Assembly (NCBI RefSeq): GCF_022508225.1
Contig: NZ_JAETXJ010000006.1
Span: 124,001 to 188,000, forward strand
DNA: 64,000 bases
Direction of reading: 5' to 3'
Origin: Desulfovibrio sp. UIB00
Lineage (GTDB): Bacteria; Desulfobacterota; Desulfovibrionia; Desulfovibrionales; Desulfovibrionaceae
The notes under the pieces: model-generated
The model's input: only the letters and a program-made list of their open reading frames with translations
Databases searched by the model: none
What the model was told of the DNA's origin: nothing
Part shown: one piece after another, positions 35,322 through 44,321 of the stretch
Layout: the number at the start of each line of letters is the position of its first letter
Numbering within the stretch: position 1 is the first letter of the stretch
Translations under genes and position numbers: made by a program

Positions 35322-35960
35322 ATGAAAACAGCCTCGTCCACAGGGCGCATCCTCTGTATGCTGGCAGCCTTGCTGTGCGGCTGGCACAGCGCAACCGCCC
35401 TTGCCCTGACTGACGATTACGAGCGGCAAAAAATCGAACACTGGCAGCCCTCACGCGAAGATGCGGACACCGCCGCTGCCGCGAAAAAGAGCGGAAAATA
35501 CTCCGAAATCACCTGGGACAAGCTGATTCCGCCATCATGGAATCCCGCAAAAGTTTTCGACAAATTCAATTTTGACAAGTTCAGCGATGACGACCCCAGA
35601 GCGGACAAGGCCCTGAAAGAATTTCAGGCCATGTGGAGCAACGCGCCCGCCAACAAGGCCTTGGGCGGCAAGCTGGTACGCATAGCCGGATTTGTGGCTC
35701 CTCTTGATTTTCTGGGCGGCGATGAACTGGCAGAATTTTTGCTTGTTCCCTATTTCGGCGCGTGCATTCACGTGCCGCCGCCCCCGGCCAACCAGATCAT
35801 CTACGTCACACTGGACAAACCACGCGGCATACAGATGATGGACACCGTGTGGGTTTATGGAAAGCTTGAAATCGAAAAAACAGAAAGCGACATCGGCGAT
35901 GCGGGATACCGCATCAAGGCTGAGGCGGTGGAACCCTATGTGGAAGACGAAAACAACTGA
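35322..35960 (+). CDS. DUF3299-domain periplasmic protein of the zinc operon
   Basis: The 212-residue protein has a signal peptide (about residues 1-28). A C-terminal DUF3299 domain follows, with VRIAGFVAPLDFLG, FLLVPYFGACIHVPPPPANQ and VWVYGKLEIEK. A conserved Cys-Ile-His in a Pro-rich loop suggests metal or ligand contact. Proteins of this domain often stand beside ZrgA and MacB-like genes, and no enzyme activity is known to me. It lies 14 bases after the permease and overlaps the start of zur by 23 bases. Confidence 0.83.
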   Translation: MKTASSTGRILCMLAALLCGWHSATALALTDDYERQKIEHWQPSREDADTAAAAKKSGKYSEITWDKLIPPSWNPAKVFDKFNFDKFSDDDPRADKALKEFQAMWSNAPANKALGGKLVRIAGFVAPLDFLGGDELAEFLLVPYFGACIHVPPPPANQIIYVTLDKPRGIQMMDTVWVYGKLEIEKTESDIGDAGYRIKAEAVEPYVEDENN

Positions 35961-36444
35961 TCAGGCTGAACCCGCCTGTTGTCAGAAGGACACGCCATCG
36001 TGCCCCACAAACAACCCCTGCGCGGCGTCCAACCTGCGGCTCACGCCCCTGCGGCGCATGGTGCTTGCCTATCTGCAACAGGCCAAGGAACCCGTCAAGG
36101 CCTATGACATTCTTGATGCCCTGCGCGGCAAATCCTCCAAGGCCCTCACGCCTGCAAGCGTCTACAGAACGCTTGAATTTCTGCTCAGTCAGGGCCTTGT
36201 GCACAAGGTTGGCTCACTCAATGCCTTTGTGGCCTGCGCGCAAGCCTGCCAGGAGCCTCATGCGCCCGTGTTCATGCTGGTATGCCCCGGTTGCCGCAAG
36301 AGCCGCGAGGTGAACAATCCCGCGCTGTATCAGACCATCTTTTCCACCATGCAGCAGCAGGGCTTTCAGCTTCGGGGCGACACCGTGGAACTGACAGGCG
36401 TCTGCCCCCAGTGCGCAGAAATGGACGCGCATGCTGGCGCGTAA
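35938..36444 (+). CDS. zur: Zinc uptake regulator Zur (Fur family)
   Basis: The 168-residue repressor has a Cys-rich N-terminal tail and the Fur winged helix (RLTPLRRMVLAYLQQ, TPASVYRTLEFLLSQGLVHKV). The dimerisation domain has a structural zinc site, MLVCPGCRKSREV and VCPQCAEMD. The pattern GLVHKVGSLNAFVAC is Zur-like rather than Fur-like. The start was placed at the ATG inside the end of the DUF3299 gene, because the longer frame would overlap it by over 100 bases. Its position in a zinc operon that carries a Zur box supports zinc-dependent autoregulation. Confidence 0.88.
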   Translation: MWKTKTTDQAEPACCQKDTPSCPTNNPCAASNLRLTPLRRMVLAYLQQAKEPVKAYDILDALRGKSSKALTPASVYRTLEFLLSQGLVHKVGSLNAFVACAQACQEPHAPVFMLVCPGCRKSREVNNPALYQTIFSTMQQQGFQLRGDTVELTGVCPQCAEMDAHAGA

Positions 36445-36548
36445 CGGGGTGGAGTGCACCACCCCGCACACGCCCCCGCCCGGCAAATAGACGGGGTGAG
36501 AGTGCTGGTAAAATCAACAAGAGCGGAAACAAGAAACCAGTGAGTCAT

Positions 36549-36582
36549 AAAGCGAAGGGCCTTTGCAGGCCCTTCGCTTTTA
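36549..36582. terminator. Bidirectional terminator between zur and the Ech operon
   Basis: A perfect 13-bp stem AAAGCGAAGGGCC/GGCCCTTCGCTTT (36549-36561 with 36568-36580) has a T run on one side and A residues on the other, so it can end both convergent operons. Confidence 0.88.
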
Positions 36583-36583
36583 T

Positions 36584-36967
36584 TTATTTTTCCGTGTCTT
36601 CCCCACCCTTGGCCTCGGCCTTGGCTTTTTTGACGCGCGGGGTTCCGGTGCGGTGCACGACAAACTTGCTGATGGAAGGTTTGCGGTGCACTGGTTCCTG
36701 ATGCAGGCATTTTGTGGGGCACTTTTCCACACACGCGGAGCAATACACGCACAGGAAGGGATCATAATTCCACTTTCCGGCTTTTGCATCCACGGTAATG
36801 GCATCGGTTGGGCATACTCTCGCGCAGGAATTACAGAATATGCACTTTTCAACCTCGTTGGTGATCACGCCACGATAGGCGGGGAAGGGTTCGCGCTCTT
36901 CCAGAGGATACAGCCGCGTGGCTGGCTTGCCCGAAAGATTGCGCAGCACGTTTGGGAGCATATACAT
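36584..36967 (-). CDS. echF: Ech hydrogenase ferredoxin-like subunit EchF
   Basis: The 127-residue electron-transfer subunit carries two [4Fe-4S] motifs, CIFCNSCARVCP (about residue 42) and CVYCSACVEKCP (about residue 73), and has a charged Lys/Glu-rich tail. In Ech it links soluble ferredoxin to the catalytic unit. GAGAGG stands before the ATG. It is the last gene of echABCDEF, three bases after echE, and a terminator follows. Confidence 0.93.
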   Translation of the reverse strand: MYMLPNVLRNLSGKPATRLYPLEEREPFPAYRGVITNEVEKCIFCNSCARVCPTDAITVDAKAGKWNYDPFLCVYCSACVEKCPTKCLHQEPVHRKPSISKFVVHRTGTPRVKKAKAEAKGGEDTEK

Positions 36968-36970
36968 GGG

Positions 36971-38053
36971 CTACCTCTCTGTGCAGGAGATGCACGGGTC
37001 GATACTCAGCACGATAACCGGCACGTCGGGCAGTTTGCAGCCCGGCAGCATGTGCAGCAGGGGCGGCACGTTGGCAAAGGTGGGCGTACGCACGCGCATA
37101 CGCTCCAGATTCTTGGTGCCGTTGGCCCGTATGTAATAGAACAGCTCGCCACGGGGCTGCTCCACACGAAAGACCGATTCACCCTCGGGGTTGCCGGTGA
37201 CTTTTACGGTCAGCTCGCTTTCGGGCAGGCGGTTCAAGGCTTCGCGGATAAGCTCTATGGAGTGCAGCACTTCATAGAAGCGTACCTTGGAGCGGGCGTA
37301 GCAGTCGCCGTCATTCTCAACCACGGGAATGAAGTTGAGATCCTTGTAAGCGGCGTAGCCGTGCATGCGCTCATCGATTTCCCAGCCGCTGCCGCGCAGG
37401 GTGGGGCCGGCAGCGCCAAGCAGGCGGGCATCGTCCTTGCTCAGGTAGCCGATGCCGCGCGTGCGTTCCTGCACGGTGTAGTCGTCAAGCATGGTGCGGG
37501 TAAGCTCGCGCATACCCTTTTCCAGCTCATCCAGACGGCCATGCATCCAGCGGATCTGATCGGGGCTGAGGTCGCGGCGCACACCGCCAACCACGTTGAC
37601 CGAAAGGATAACGCGGTTGCCCGCCGTGGCTTCGCAGATGTCCATGACATGCTCGCGGATGCGCCAGAACTGCTGGAACACGCTTTCAAAGCCAAACGAG
37701 TCGGCAAACAGACCGAGCCACAGCATGTGGGAGTGTATCCGGTGCAGTTCTGACCAGATAACCCGCAAAAACTGCGCACGCGGCGGCGCTGTAATGCCCA
37801 TCATGTCTTCAATGGCGTTGCAGTAACAGTTGGCATGGATGCACGAGCAGATGCCGCAGATGCGCTCGACCACAAAGACCATCTGATTGTAGTCCTTGAG
37901 CCGCACGAGGCTTTCAAGCCCGCGATGCACAAAACCAAGCTGGGGCACGGCCCCGACCACGGTTTCATCTTCCACCACAAACTTGATGTGCAGCGGTTCG
38001 GGCAGTACGGGATGCTGCGGCCCGAAAGGAATCACGGTTGTGCGGTTGCTCAT
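36971..38053 (-). CDS. echE: Ech hydrogenase large [NiFe] subunit EchE
   Basis: This 360-residue catalytic subunit is related to NuoD of complex I. It keeps both nickel-binding Cys pairs: RICGIC at Cys66/Cys69 and the C-terminal DPCISC at Cys354/Cys357, which NuoD has lost. That distinguishes it as a true hydrogenase. The protein ends three residues after the second pair, so no C-terminal extension for maturation cleavage is present. This is typical for Ech. Its ATG overlaps the echD stop by four bases. Confidence 0.94.
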   Translation of the reverse strand: MSNRTTVIPFGPQHPVLPEPLHIKFVVEDETVVGAVPQLGFVHRGLESLVRLKDYNQMVFVVERICGICSCIHANCYCNAIEDMMGITAPPRAQFLRVIWSELHRIHSHMLWLGLFADSFGFESVFQQFWRIREHVMDICEATAGNRVILSVNVVGGVRRDLSPDQIRWMHGRLDELEKGMRELTRTMLDDYTVQERTRGIGYLSKDDARLLGAAGPTLRGSGWEIDERMHGYAAYKDLNFIPVVENDGDCYARSKVRFYEVLHSIELIREALNRLPESELTVKVTGNPEGESVFRVEQPRGELFYYIRANGTKNLERMRVRTPTFANVPPLLHMLPGCKLPDVPVIVLSIDPCISCTER

Positions 38054-38526
38054 GCCTTCTCTCCTTTGGCCGTGTCATCCTTGGCGGCCTCGGCCTTGGC
38101 GGCGGGCCGCCGGACCGTGGTCATGGTAAAGTACGGCGCGTGGGTGACTTCGCCCTCCAGATACATGGCCCCCTGGTAATCCAGAGGCAGATCAGCAAAA
38201 TGCACCCCGAACTGATCCTGCGTTTCGTTCTCGACGAGCACGGCGCAGAAATATACGGGCGTGATGCTGGGGATGGCGTCGTTCTTGTTCACATCCATGC
38301 GCAGATGCACCATGCCCTTGGCGTCCGTGGGTTCCCACACGCACAGTTCGGCGTTGTGGCGCAGGTCGGACATGGTGAGGTTTACGTCAAAGTGATAGAA
38401 AAGCCGCAGCGTGTTTTCGTCCATGACGGTCTGCGACATGGTCACAAAACGGTATTTGGCGTTGGCAAGCTGCTGCACTTCTGAAAGCAGCGTTTGCGGC
38501 GTCACTTCCTTGGCTTCAAAAAACAT
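38050..38526 (-). CDS. echD: Ech hydrogenase subunit EchD (NuoC-like)
   Basis: This 158-residue soluble subunit is homologous to the 30-kDa NuoC subunit. A short NuoC-like fold is seen (LFYHFDVNLTMSDLRHNAELC, TPVYFCAVLVENETQDQFGVHF) and a Lys/Ala-rich tail. The core is more divergent than other subunits, so the call rests mainly on its place between echC and echE. AAAGGAT precedes the ATG, and the stop is coupled to echE. Confidence 0.85.
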   Translation of the reverse strand: MFFEAKEVTPQTLLSEVQQLANAKYRFVTMSQTVMDENTLRLFYHFDVNLTMSDLRHNAELCVWEPTDAKGMVHLRMDVNKNDAIPSITPVYFCAVLVENETQDQFGVHFADLPLDYQGAMYLEGEVTHAPYFTMTTVRRPAAKAEAAKDDTAKGEKA

Positions 38527-38544
38527 GGCTCTATCCTTTCCGGG

Positions 38545-39105
38545 TTAACCCGCGTTTTGCTGTGGCTTGTCGGGGGCTTCTTCCGGCGCGGACTCCGCCT
38601 GCGGCGTCATGTCGGGAGTGCCGTCCTCATCGCCCGGCATAAAGGTGGGCACAGGCTCTGGGCCAAGGCCCATCTTGGCCTTGAGCACGCCAAGGGCCTG
38701 CACCACGCCGTCAATGATGGCCTCGGGTTTGGGCGGGCAGCCGGGCACGAACACATCAACAGGAATGATGTTGTACGCTCCGTTCAGCACATTATAGGTA
38801 TCCTTGAACACGCCCCCGGAAAGGTTGCAGGCTCCGATGGAAACCACGGCCTTGGGCGAAGGCATCTGTTCGTATATCTGCTTGAGCACATGCTGGTTGC
38901 GGTGGTTGACCGTGCCTGTAACCAGCAGCACGTCGGCATGCTTTGGGTTGCCCGCGTTGACCACCCCGAAACGTTCTACGTCATACATGGGCGTCAGACA
39001 GGCCAGCACCTCGATGTCGCAGCCGTTGCAGGAACCGCAGTCAAAATGAACTATCCACGGAGACTTCAGGCGGCTCCGCTTGATCATATTGTCGACGAAA
39101 CCCAT
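38545..39105 (-). CDS. echC: Ech hydrogenase small subunit EchC (NuoB-like)
   Basis: The 186-residue subunit binds the single [4Fe-4S] cluster next to the nickel site. It has DCGSCNGCDIEVLA near residue 23, then GTVNHRNQ, SIGACNLSGG and VPGCPPKPEAIIDG, the four-Cys pattern of NuoB/EchC. A Pro/Glu-rich tail of about 40 residues follows the core. AAGGAGG upstream of the start overlaps the end of echB. Confidence 0.93.
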   Translation of the reverse strand: MGFVDNMIKRSRLKSPWIVHFDCGSCNGCDIEVLACLTPMYDVERFGVVNAGNPKHADVLLVTGTVNHRNQHVLKQIYEQMPSPKAVVSIGACNLSGGVFKDTYNVLNGAYNIIPVDVFVPGCPPKPEAIIDGVVQALGVLKAKMGLGPEPVPTFMPGDEDGTPDMTPQAESAPEEAPDKPQQNAG

Positions 39106-39117
39106 ATTCCGGCCTCC

Positions 39118-39969
39118 TTACGCCACGTACAGCCATAAAAGATTAACCAGGGCCAGGCCCATGCCGAGCAGCAGAGACTTCTTCTGCACCATCCACTGCC
39201 ACGTCAGACGGGCGGTGATGTTGTCGATAAGAATTTCCGTGAACAGCGACGCGCCCACAAGAACGGCCATTCCCACAAAGCTGGTGTGCCAGAACATGGC
39301 GCACAGCCCAAGAATAAGCACAAGGTCAAACCAGTGGGCAATTTCAATCAGCGCAAGGTACGGGCCGGAATACTCGGTCTGCACGCCTCGCACCAGTTCC
39401 TGATGGCCGTGATGGCAGGCCGCGATATCAAAGGGCGACTTGCGCAGTTTGATTGTCAGGGCGTAACCCAGCGCCAGAAACAGCAGAGGCATCTTGAGCA
39501 GCAGCGGCTGCTCGAGCTGGAATACTGCGGCAATGGAGAACGAACCTGTGCACATGGCAAAGCCAACGAACACCAGAATCAGAATAGGCTCATAGGCCAG
39601 CATGAGCAACAGCTCGCGCTGCGCGCCCACGTTACTGTAAGGTGAAGGCACGCATACCGCGCCAACCACCTGAAACACCGCGCCCACTGTGAGCACGAAG
39701 AACAGCAGCAGCAAATCCCCGCCCATGAAGAAAATCAGCAGGGCAAGCGCCGATGAAATCAGCGTGATATACGCGCTGAACACCAGCCAGGCATTGGTAA
39801 CCTGGGGCTGTTTGCCCAGCAGTTTCAAGATGTCGTAAAATGGCTGGAGCAGTGGAGGGCCAAGGCGCGACTGAAGGCGTGCCGTGATCCGGCGATCCAG
39901 ACCGGTAAGCAGGCCGCCCACCAGGGGCGACAGGATCAACCCGCCGATAGCGCTGAAGATGGTGAGCAT
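39118..39969 (-). CDS. echB: Ech hydrogenase membrane subunit EchB (NuoH-like)
   Basis: This 283-residue integral membrane subunit is homologous to NuoH, with about eight hydrophobic spans. The family motifs ARLQSRLGPPLLQPFYDILKLLGK, near residue 25, and the loop KSPFDIA region, near 195, are present. NuoH forms the link between the catalytic arm and the ion-pumping arm. The start at MLTIFSA shares one base with the echA stop, whereas a 30-residue upstream extension lies wholly inside echA. Confidence 0.92.
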   Translation of the reverse strand: MLTIFSAIGGLILSPLVGGLLTGLDRRITARLQSRLGPPLLQPFYDILKLLGKQPQVTNAWLVFSAYITLISSALALLIFFMGGDLLLLFFVLTVGAVFQVVGAVCVPSPYSNVGAQRELLLMLAYEPILILVFVGFAMCTGSFSIAAVFQLEQPLLLKMPLLFLALGYALTIKLRKSPFDIAACHHGHQELVRGVQTEYSGPYLALIEIAHWFDLVLILGLCAMFWHTSFVGMAVLVGASLFTEILIDNITARLTWQWMVQKKSLLLGMGLALVNLLWLYVA

Positions 39970-41924
39970 TACAGCAGACCTCCTACCAGAACGACCAGGA
40001 ATGCGATGGAAATCATGTCGATGGCCCGCGTGATCTTGCTCTCGCCGAAATACTGGCAAAGATAGAAGTTGGCCACGCGCACGGGTTCAAAGACATTCAT
40101 GGGGCCCTTGAAGCCGACCACGCCGTCCTTTTCTGCCGCCAGGCCCGAAAAATAGGGCTGCGCATGGGCAGACTCTGGTGTTCTGCGGGCTTCCCGCCAT
40201 GCGAACCACACCCCTAGACCAAGCAGAATGAACAACAGGTAAATCCACACATATCCTTCAGCGCTGGTCAGGGTTGCGCCGGGGATAAAACCTTCAATCT
40301 GCAGGTTGAAGCGCGCGTAGACGCCCGAAACCGAAGGCTCCACAAAGGTCTTCAGCACCAGGGGCGAAATGAATGAAAACACCACGGCAAGCCCGCACAG
40401 CGAACGCAGCGCAAACATGACCGAGGGCTTGGGATTACCGTGAGCAGCGTGCTCGTGCATCTTGGAAGACGACACCAGCACACCTGCCCAGCGCGCCCAG
40501 AAGAGCACGGTAAAGGCCGAGCCAAGCGCCACAAAGAAAACGATGGGCGTCATTGCCTGCGTGGCGCGGGCAATGGCTTCTATAGCCATCCACTTGCCGA
40601 TGAGCATGCCAAAGGGCGGCAACATCATGGTGAAGATGCCGATCACGGTGATAATGGCCGTCCGGGGCATTATGCCGTAGAGGCCGCGCATGTCTTCGAT
40701 ATCGCGCGAACCGATGCGCTGTTCAATGGCGCCGACGCACATGAACAACAGGCCCTTGGATACGGAGTGGTAAATGATGATGGTCGTTGCCGCCATCATG
40801 GATGCAGCGGTATTGATGCCCACACAGGCGATGATAAGCCCAAGGTTGGCGATTGTGGAATACGCCAGAACCTTTTTTGCATTACTTTGGCTGACCGCAA
40901 GGATACATGTGGCCACAAAGGTAAATGCGCCAAACAGGGCCACGATGGTGGACATGGTGGTTCCCGCAAAGGCCGGAGCCATGCGCAACAGCAGGTAGGT
41001 GCCCGCCTTGACCATGGTAGCCGAGTGCAGCAGGGCCGAAACTGGCGTTGGCGCAACCATTGCGCCGCACAGCCAACTCTCGAAAGGAACCTGCGCCGAC
41101 TTTGTAAAGGCCGCCAGACAGAAGAAAGCAAAGGGCAAAAGAATGGCCGTGTTCTTTACGTCCATTGAGGTCATCTTTTGCAGCACGAGCTCGGTCGAAA
41201 GCGTTCCAAGGCTTTTCTGAATAAACAGCATGGCCGAAACAAAGGCCAGCCCGCCCAGAACGTTCATCCACAATGCCCGTTGGGCATTTGCCTTGGCCTC
41301 GTCGGTCTGGTCATGCCCTATGAGCATGAAGGAACACAGCGTTGTGATTTCCCAGAACAGGAACATCCATGAAAGGTTGTTGCAGAGCACCAGGCCGTTC
41401 ATGGCGCCGAGGAAGCAGAAAATAATGGCAAAAAATCTGGGCTGGCGCGAAACACGCAGATGGAGATGCTCTTCGTGCAGATCCATGTAGCCCATGCCGT
41501 AAATGGTAATAAGCCCGCCAACCACGCTGATGATGATCACCATGATAAGCGACAGGCCGTCTGCCACAAAGGCAGTGATGGGCACTTCATGCCCGGGAAG
41601 AACGAATTTAAGGTATAACAGACCAATCAGTTGCAGCAGGGTCATGCCCATAATCAAGCGGCTGCCCAGCTTCCAACCTATGCCAAGAATGTAAACCAGC
41701 AACAGCAAGTCCAGCACGCTGAACACAGAGTCGGCAGACAGACCCAATATGGTGTCTATCTCAAGCCGAAAAGCGCCGTTGGCTCCCAGGATCACGGCTG
41801 CCACCGCCATGACTGTGACCGCTGCAGGCACTATCAACTTGCGAGCGCTGCTGCTTTGCGTGAAATACAGCACAAGCGCCATAATAAACGGCAGTGCTAC
41901 ACAACAAAAAACAAGTGTACTCAT
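39969..41924 (-). CDS. echA: Ech hydrogenase proton-pumping membrane subunit EchA (NuoL-like)
   Basis: The 651-residue membrane protein is homologous to the antiporter-type NuoL/MrpA subunits. About sixteen spans include the signature region NNLSWMFLFWEITTLCSFMLIGH with the conserved Glu, and KSAQVPFESWLCGAM with the conserved Lys. This subunit pumps protons or sodium driven by ferredoxin-linked hydrogen production. It is the first gene of echABCDEF, preceded by about 500 bases of AT-rich control region. Confidence 0.94.
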   Translation of the reverse strand: MSTLVFCCVALPFIMALVLYFTQSSSARKLIVPAAVTVMAVAAVILGANGAFRLEIDTILGLSADSVFSVLDLLLLVYILGIGWKLGSRLIMGMTLLQLIGLLYLKFVLPGHEVPITAFVADGLSLIMVIIISVVGGLITIYGMGYMDLHEEHLHLRVSRQPRFFAIIFCFLGAMNGLVLCNNLSWMFLFWEITTLCSFMLIGHDQTDEAKANAQRALWMNVLGGLAFVSAMLFIQKSLGTLSTELVLQKMTSMDVKNTAILLPFAFFCLAAFTKSAQVPFESWLCGAMVAPTPVSALLHSATMVKAGTYLLLRMAPAFAGTTMSTIVALFGAFTFVATCILAVSQSNAKKVLAYSTIANLGLIIACVGINTAASMMAATTIIIYHSVSKGLLFMCVGAIEQRIGSRDIEDMRGLYGIMPRTAIITVIGIFTMMLPPFGMLIGKWMAIEAIARATQAMTPIVFFVALGSAFTVLFWARWAGVLVSSSKMHEHAAHGNPKPSVMFALRSLCGLAVVFSFISPLVLKTFVEPSVSGVYARFNLQIEGFIPGATLTSAEGYVWIYLLFILLGLGVWFAWREARRTPESAHAQPYFSGLAAEKDGVVGFKGPMNVFEPVRVANFYLCQYFGESKITRAIDMISIAFLVVLVGGLL

Positions 41925-42092
41925 CTTCTTTGCCCCACTACATTGCGAGTTGTGAAAAACTTCACTCTTGATAACTTCCTCACAACATAAAAAAACAGAC
42001 TCCCTCCTTACATTCTTTCATCACACCATTTTTACTAGAGTTAATCTATGTACATTTTTGCGTCAACATATTTGATTAATTTGCCTACATTG

Positions 42093-42109
42093 ATTGTTCA
42101 AAGAACAAT
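42093..42109. repeat. Inverted repeat ATTGTTC-AAA-GAACAAT upstream of echA
   Basis: Perfect seven-base arms surround a three-base centre, about 170 bases before the echA start. It may be a regulator binding site, but no family is assigned. Confidence 0.4.
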
Positions 42110-42295
42110 TCATAGTAGATTACTCGTTTTTTTTAACATTCTGATTTCTGGCCCAATTGCCAAAGAGCCAAACGGGCGTGTCCTTCCGCGCACACGGGTG
42201 ATTTCTAGAAAACGCAGACAAAACCTCCCCAGATTGCTTTTCAGAACAACTGCCGGAAACAACAGAGGTTGCACAGGCCGTGCCCCGCCCCCCAG

Positions 42296-42364
42296 AAAAA
42301 AAACACAAGCGCCCCTGCGGCGCAGCCATGCGAAAAACATGGCCTTGTGCTGCAAGGGCGCTTG
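42296..42364 (-). terminator. Terminator of argF
   Basis: On the minus strand a long hairpin closed by CAAGCGCCC/GGGCGCTTG (42356-42364 with 42306-42314) is followed by about eight T. Confidence 0.8.
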
Positions 42365-42432
42365 CCGCCAGCCGTAAGGGCTGACTCAAACAACTGCACT
42401 CTCCCCCGGGCAGTGCCGGAGGAGATATGGGA

Positions 42433-43455
42433 TCAGGGGTTGAACACCAGCGGGCCTTCAGCCATGGTGGCGACCATGACGGCCTTGATGGTGTGCAGGC
42501 GGTTTTCCGCCTCTTCAAAAGCCATGTTGCGGGGCGATTCAAAGACTTCATCGCTCACTTCCATGCATTCAATGCCAAAGCGCTGATAAATGTCTTCGCC
42601 AACTGCGGTATCACGATTATGGAAGCTCGGCAAACAATGCAAAAACTTGCATTGGGGATTGCCCGTCAGTTCCATTGCTGCCGCGTCCACGCGATACGGC
42701 GTCAACAGATCAATGCGCTCTTTCCATACGGAATCAGGCTCGCCCATGGACACCCAGACATCAGTGGAGAGGAAATCGCAGTCTTTAACGCCTTCGGCCA
42801 CGCTTTCCGTGCGCGTAATGTGCGCGCCAGTGCTCTTGGCTATGTGAACGGCCATTTCAAAAACTTCGTCCGACGTCCACAAAGCTTTGGGAGCAACAGA
42901 ACGGAAATCCAGCCCAAGCAGGGCCGAACCAACCATCAGGGAATTGCCCATATTATAACGTGCATCCCCAAGATATGCCAGTGTTTGTTGATTCAAAGGT
43001 TTTTCGCAGCACTCGCGCATGGTCAGCATGTCGGCCAGAAACTGCGTGGGGTGCCATTCGTTGGTGAGACCGTTCCACACCGGCACACCTGCGTGTTCTG
43101 CCAGCGCCTCTACCCTCGCCTGCTCATAACCGCGATACTCAATACCATCATAAAAACGGGAAAGCACGCGGGCGGTATCGGCCATGGATTCCTTTTTGCC
43201 CATCTGCGAGCCGGAGGGGCCAAGATAGGTCACGCGCGCGCCCTGATCATATGCTGCAACTTCAAAAGAACAGCGAGTACGCGTGGAATCCTTTTCAAAA
43301 AGGATGACAATATTTCGGTCTTGCAGAAACTTTGGCTCGCGCCGAACCTTTTTGGCCTGCTTGAGCTGGGCCGCCAGATCCAGCAGATATGTGAGGTCTT
43401 CCGGCGTGAAGTCTATTTCTTTCAGAAAATCCCGGTGATACAGCCTATTGCTCAT
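42433..43455 (-). CDS. argF: Ornithine carbamoyltransferase
   Basis: This 340-residue cytoplasmic enzyme makes citrulline from ornithine and carbamoyl phosphate. It has the carbamoyl phosphate motif [15 protein letters not shown], the [11 protein letters not shown] motif (here EWHPTQ), and near the end [16 protein letters not shown] with the ornithine-binding CLP. The length is typical of the anabolic/catabolic OTC class. It is followed on its 5' side by a GNAT acetyltransferase gene about 60 bases away on the same strand, which fits arginine metabolism. No arc genes are visible. Confidence 0.95.
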   Translation of the reverse strand: MSNRLYHRDFLKEIDFTPEDLTYLLDLAAQLKQAKKVRREPKFLQDRNIVILFEKDSTRTRCSFEVAAYDQGARVTYLGPSGSQMGKKESMADTARVLSRFYDGIEYRGYEQARVEALAEHAGVPVWNGLTNEWHPTQFLADMLTMRECCEKPLNQQTLAYLGDARYNMGNSLMVGSALLGLDFRSVAPKALWTSDEVFEMAVHIAKSTGAHITRTESVAEGVKDCDFLSTDVWVSMGEPDSVWKERIDLLTPYRVDAAAMELTGNPQCKFLHCLPSFHNRDTAVGEDIYQRFGIECMEVSDEVFESPRNMAFEEAENRLHTIKAVMVATMAEGPLVFNP

Positions 43456-43515
43456 GACGCATTCCCACCCTTTGCAGACAGTGTGAATCCCTGCGAATAT
43501 ATCACAGGTTGAAAA

Positions 43516-44067
43516 CTATAATTCGAGTATCATTCCAATTTCGTCACAGCAGTAAAACTTGGGGCATTTACTGCATTCAACCCACACAATGGCGGGCATA
43601 TCATCGCGTTTAAACTCGCTGAAGCCGCACTTGGAAAAAAACGGCGCAGCCAGAGTAAAGGCAAAAACCCTCGGCAAGCCGAGATCACGACATCGACCAA
43701 CCAGTGCGGCCACAAGCCTTTTGCCAAAGCCCTGCGCCTGACACAGTGGGTGAACCGCCACCGACCGAATTTCCGCCAGGTCTTCCCACAGCACATGCAC
43801 AGCGCCGCAGGCCACCACAACCTCATGCCCGTCCTCAGCCGAGGGAGCCGTGGCAACCATATAGTCCTGAATATGCTGGTAGAGATACTGCGGCCCGCGC
43901 GCCAGCATGACGTTGGAGGACGCATAGTGGTTGATAAGCGCAGACATGCCGTGCACGTCGCGTACCGTGGCCGAACGGATGACCAGCGCTGAAAGATCTT
44001 CTACGCGGATATCCTGAACAAGGGGTTTGTCTTCTACGCCAACGCGTGGAACGGCAATGGGCATCAT
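43516..44067 (-). CDS. GNAT N-acetyltransferase, ArgA-like (possible N-acetylglutamate synthase)
   Basis: The 183-residue protein has a single GNAT domain, with the acetyl-CoA site around AEIRSVAVHPLCQAQGFGKRL and then LGLPRVFAFTLAAPFFSKCGF. The same overall pattern occurs in short stand-alone ArgA proteins. A Cys cluster near the end (VECSKCPKFYCC) is an extra, possibly metal-binding, feature. The start at MMPIAVPRV was chosen because the longer frame adds an unconserved stretch. It lies 60 bases upstream of argF on the same strand, which supports an arginine role. Confidence 0.75.
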   Translation of the reverse strand: MMPIAVPRVGVEDKPLVQDIRVEDLSALVIRSATVRDVHGMSALINHYASSNVMLARGPQYLYQHIQDYMVATAPSAEDGHEVVVACGAVHVLWEDLAEIRSVAVHPLCQAQGFGKRLVAALVGRCRDLGLPRVFAFTLAAPFFSKCGFSEFKRDDMPAIVWVECSKCPKFYCCDEIGMILEL

Positions 44068-44321
44068 ACGCCTCGATATCTGGATTACGCTCCGCCCCCT
44101 GTAAAGGGAAAGAAGCCCCAAAAGGTTACGCGCAAAGCAGCCAGAGCCAAACTCTGCCGCAAAGAATAAGCATAATAACAAGCCCCGCACTGTGCAAGCA
44201 ATTACGGCCCGAGAGGCGGGCAAAATTTGCACTGGCGCAAGGCCCGCAGCCCTCACGCGTGCAAATCGGCGTTGCCCGCGCAGGCCTTTATGGCTATGGT
44301 ACCCCCCATCAAGGAGAACGC

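Larger units (their letters stand above)
41925..42432. other. Intergenic region upstream of the Ech operon and after argF
   Basis: The 508 bases contain the argF terminator near 42300-42364 and the Ech promoter region, which is AT-rich (about 41940-42130). No gene is supported. A 17-base inverted repeat is listed separately. A TTGACG hexamer on the minus strand (read at about 42066-42061) could be the -35 element, but no good -10 is evident. Confidence 0.55.

Noticed and set aside
33571..35454. A 627-codon open frame on the minus strand opposite the zinc ABC genes
   Set aside because: It is a GC-driven shadow of two well-supported ABC transporter genes on the plus strand, with no domain features or ribosome-binding site.
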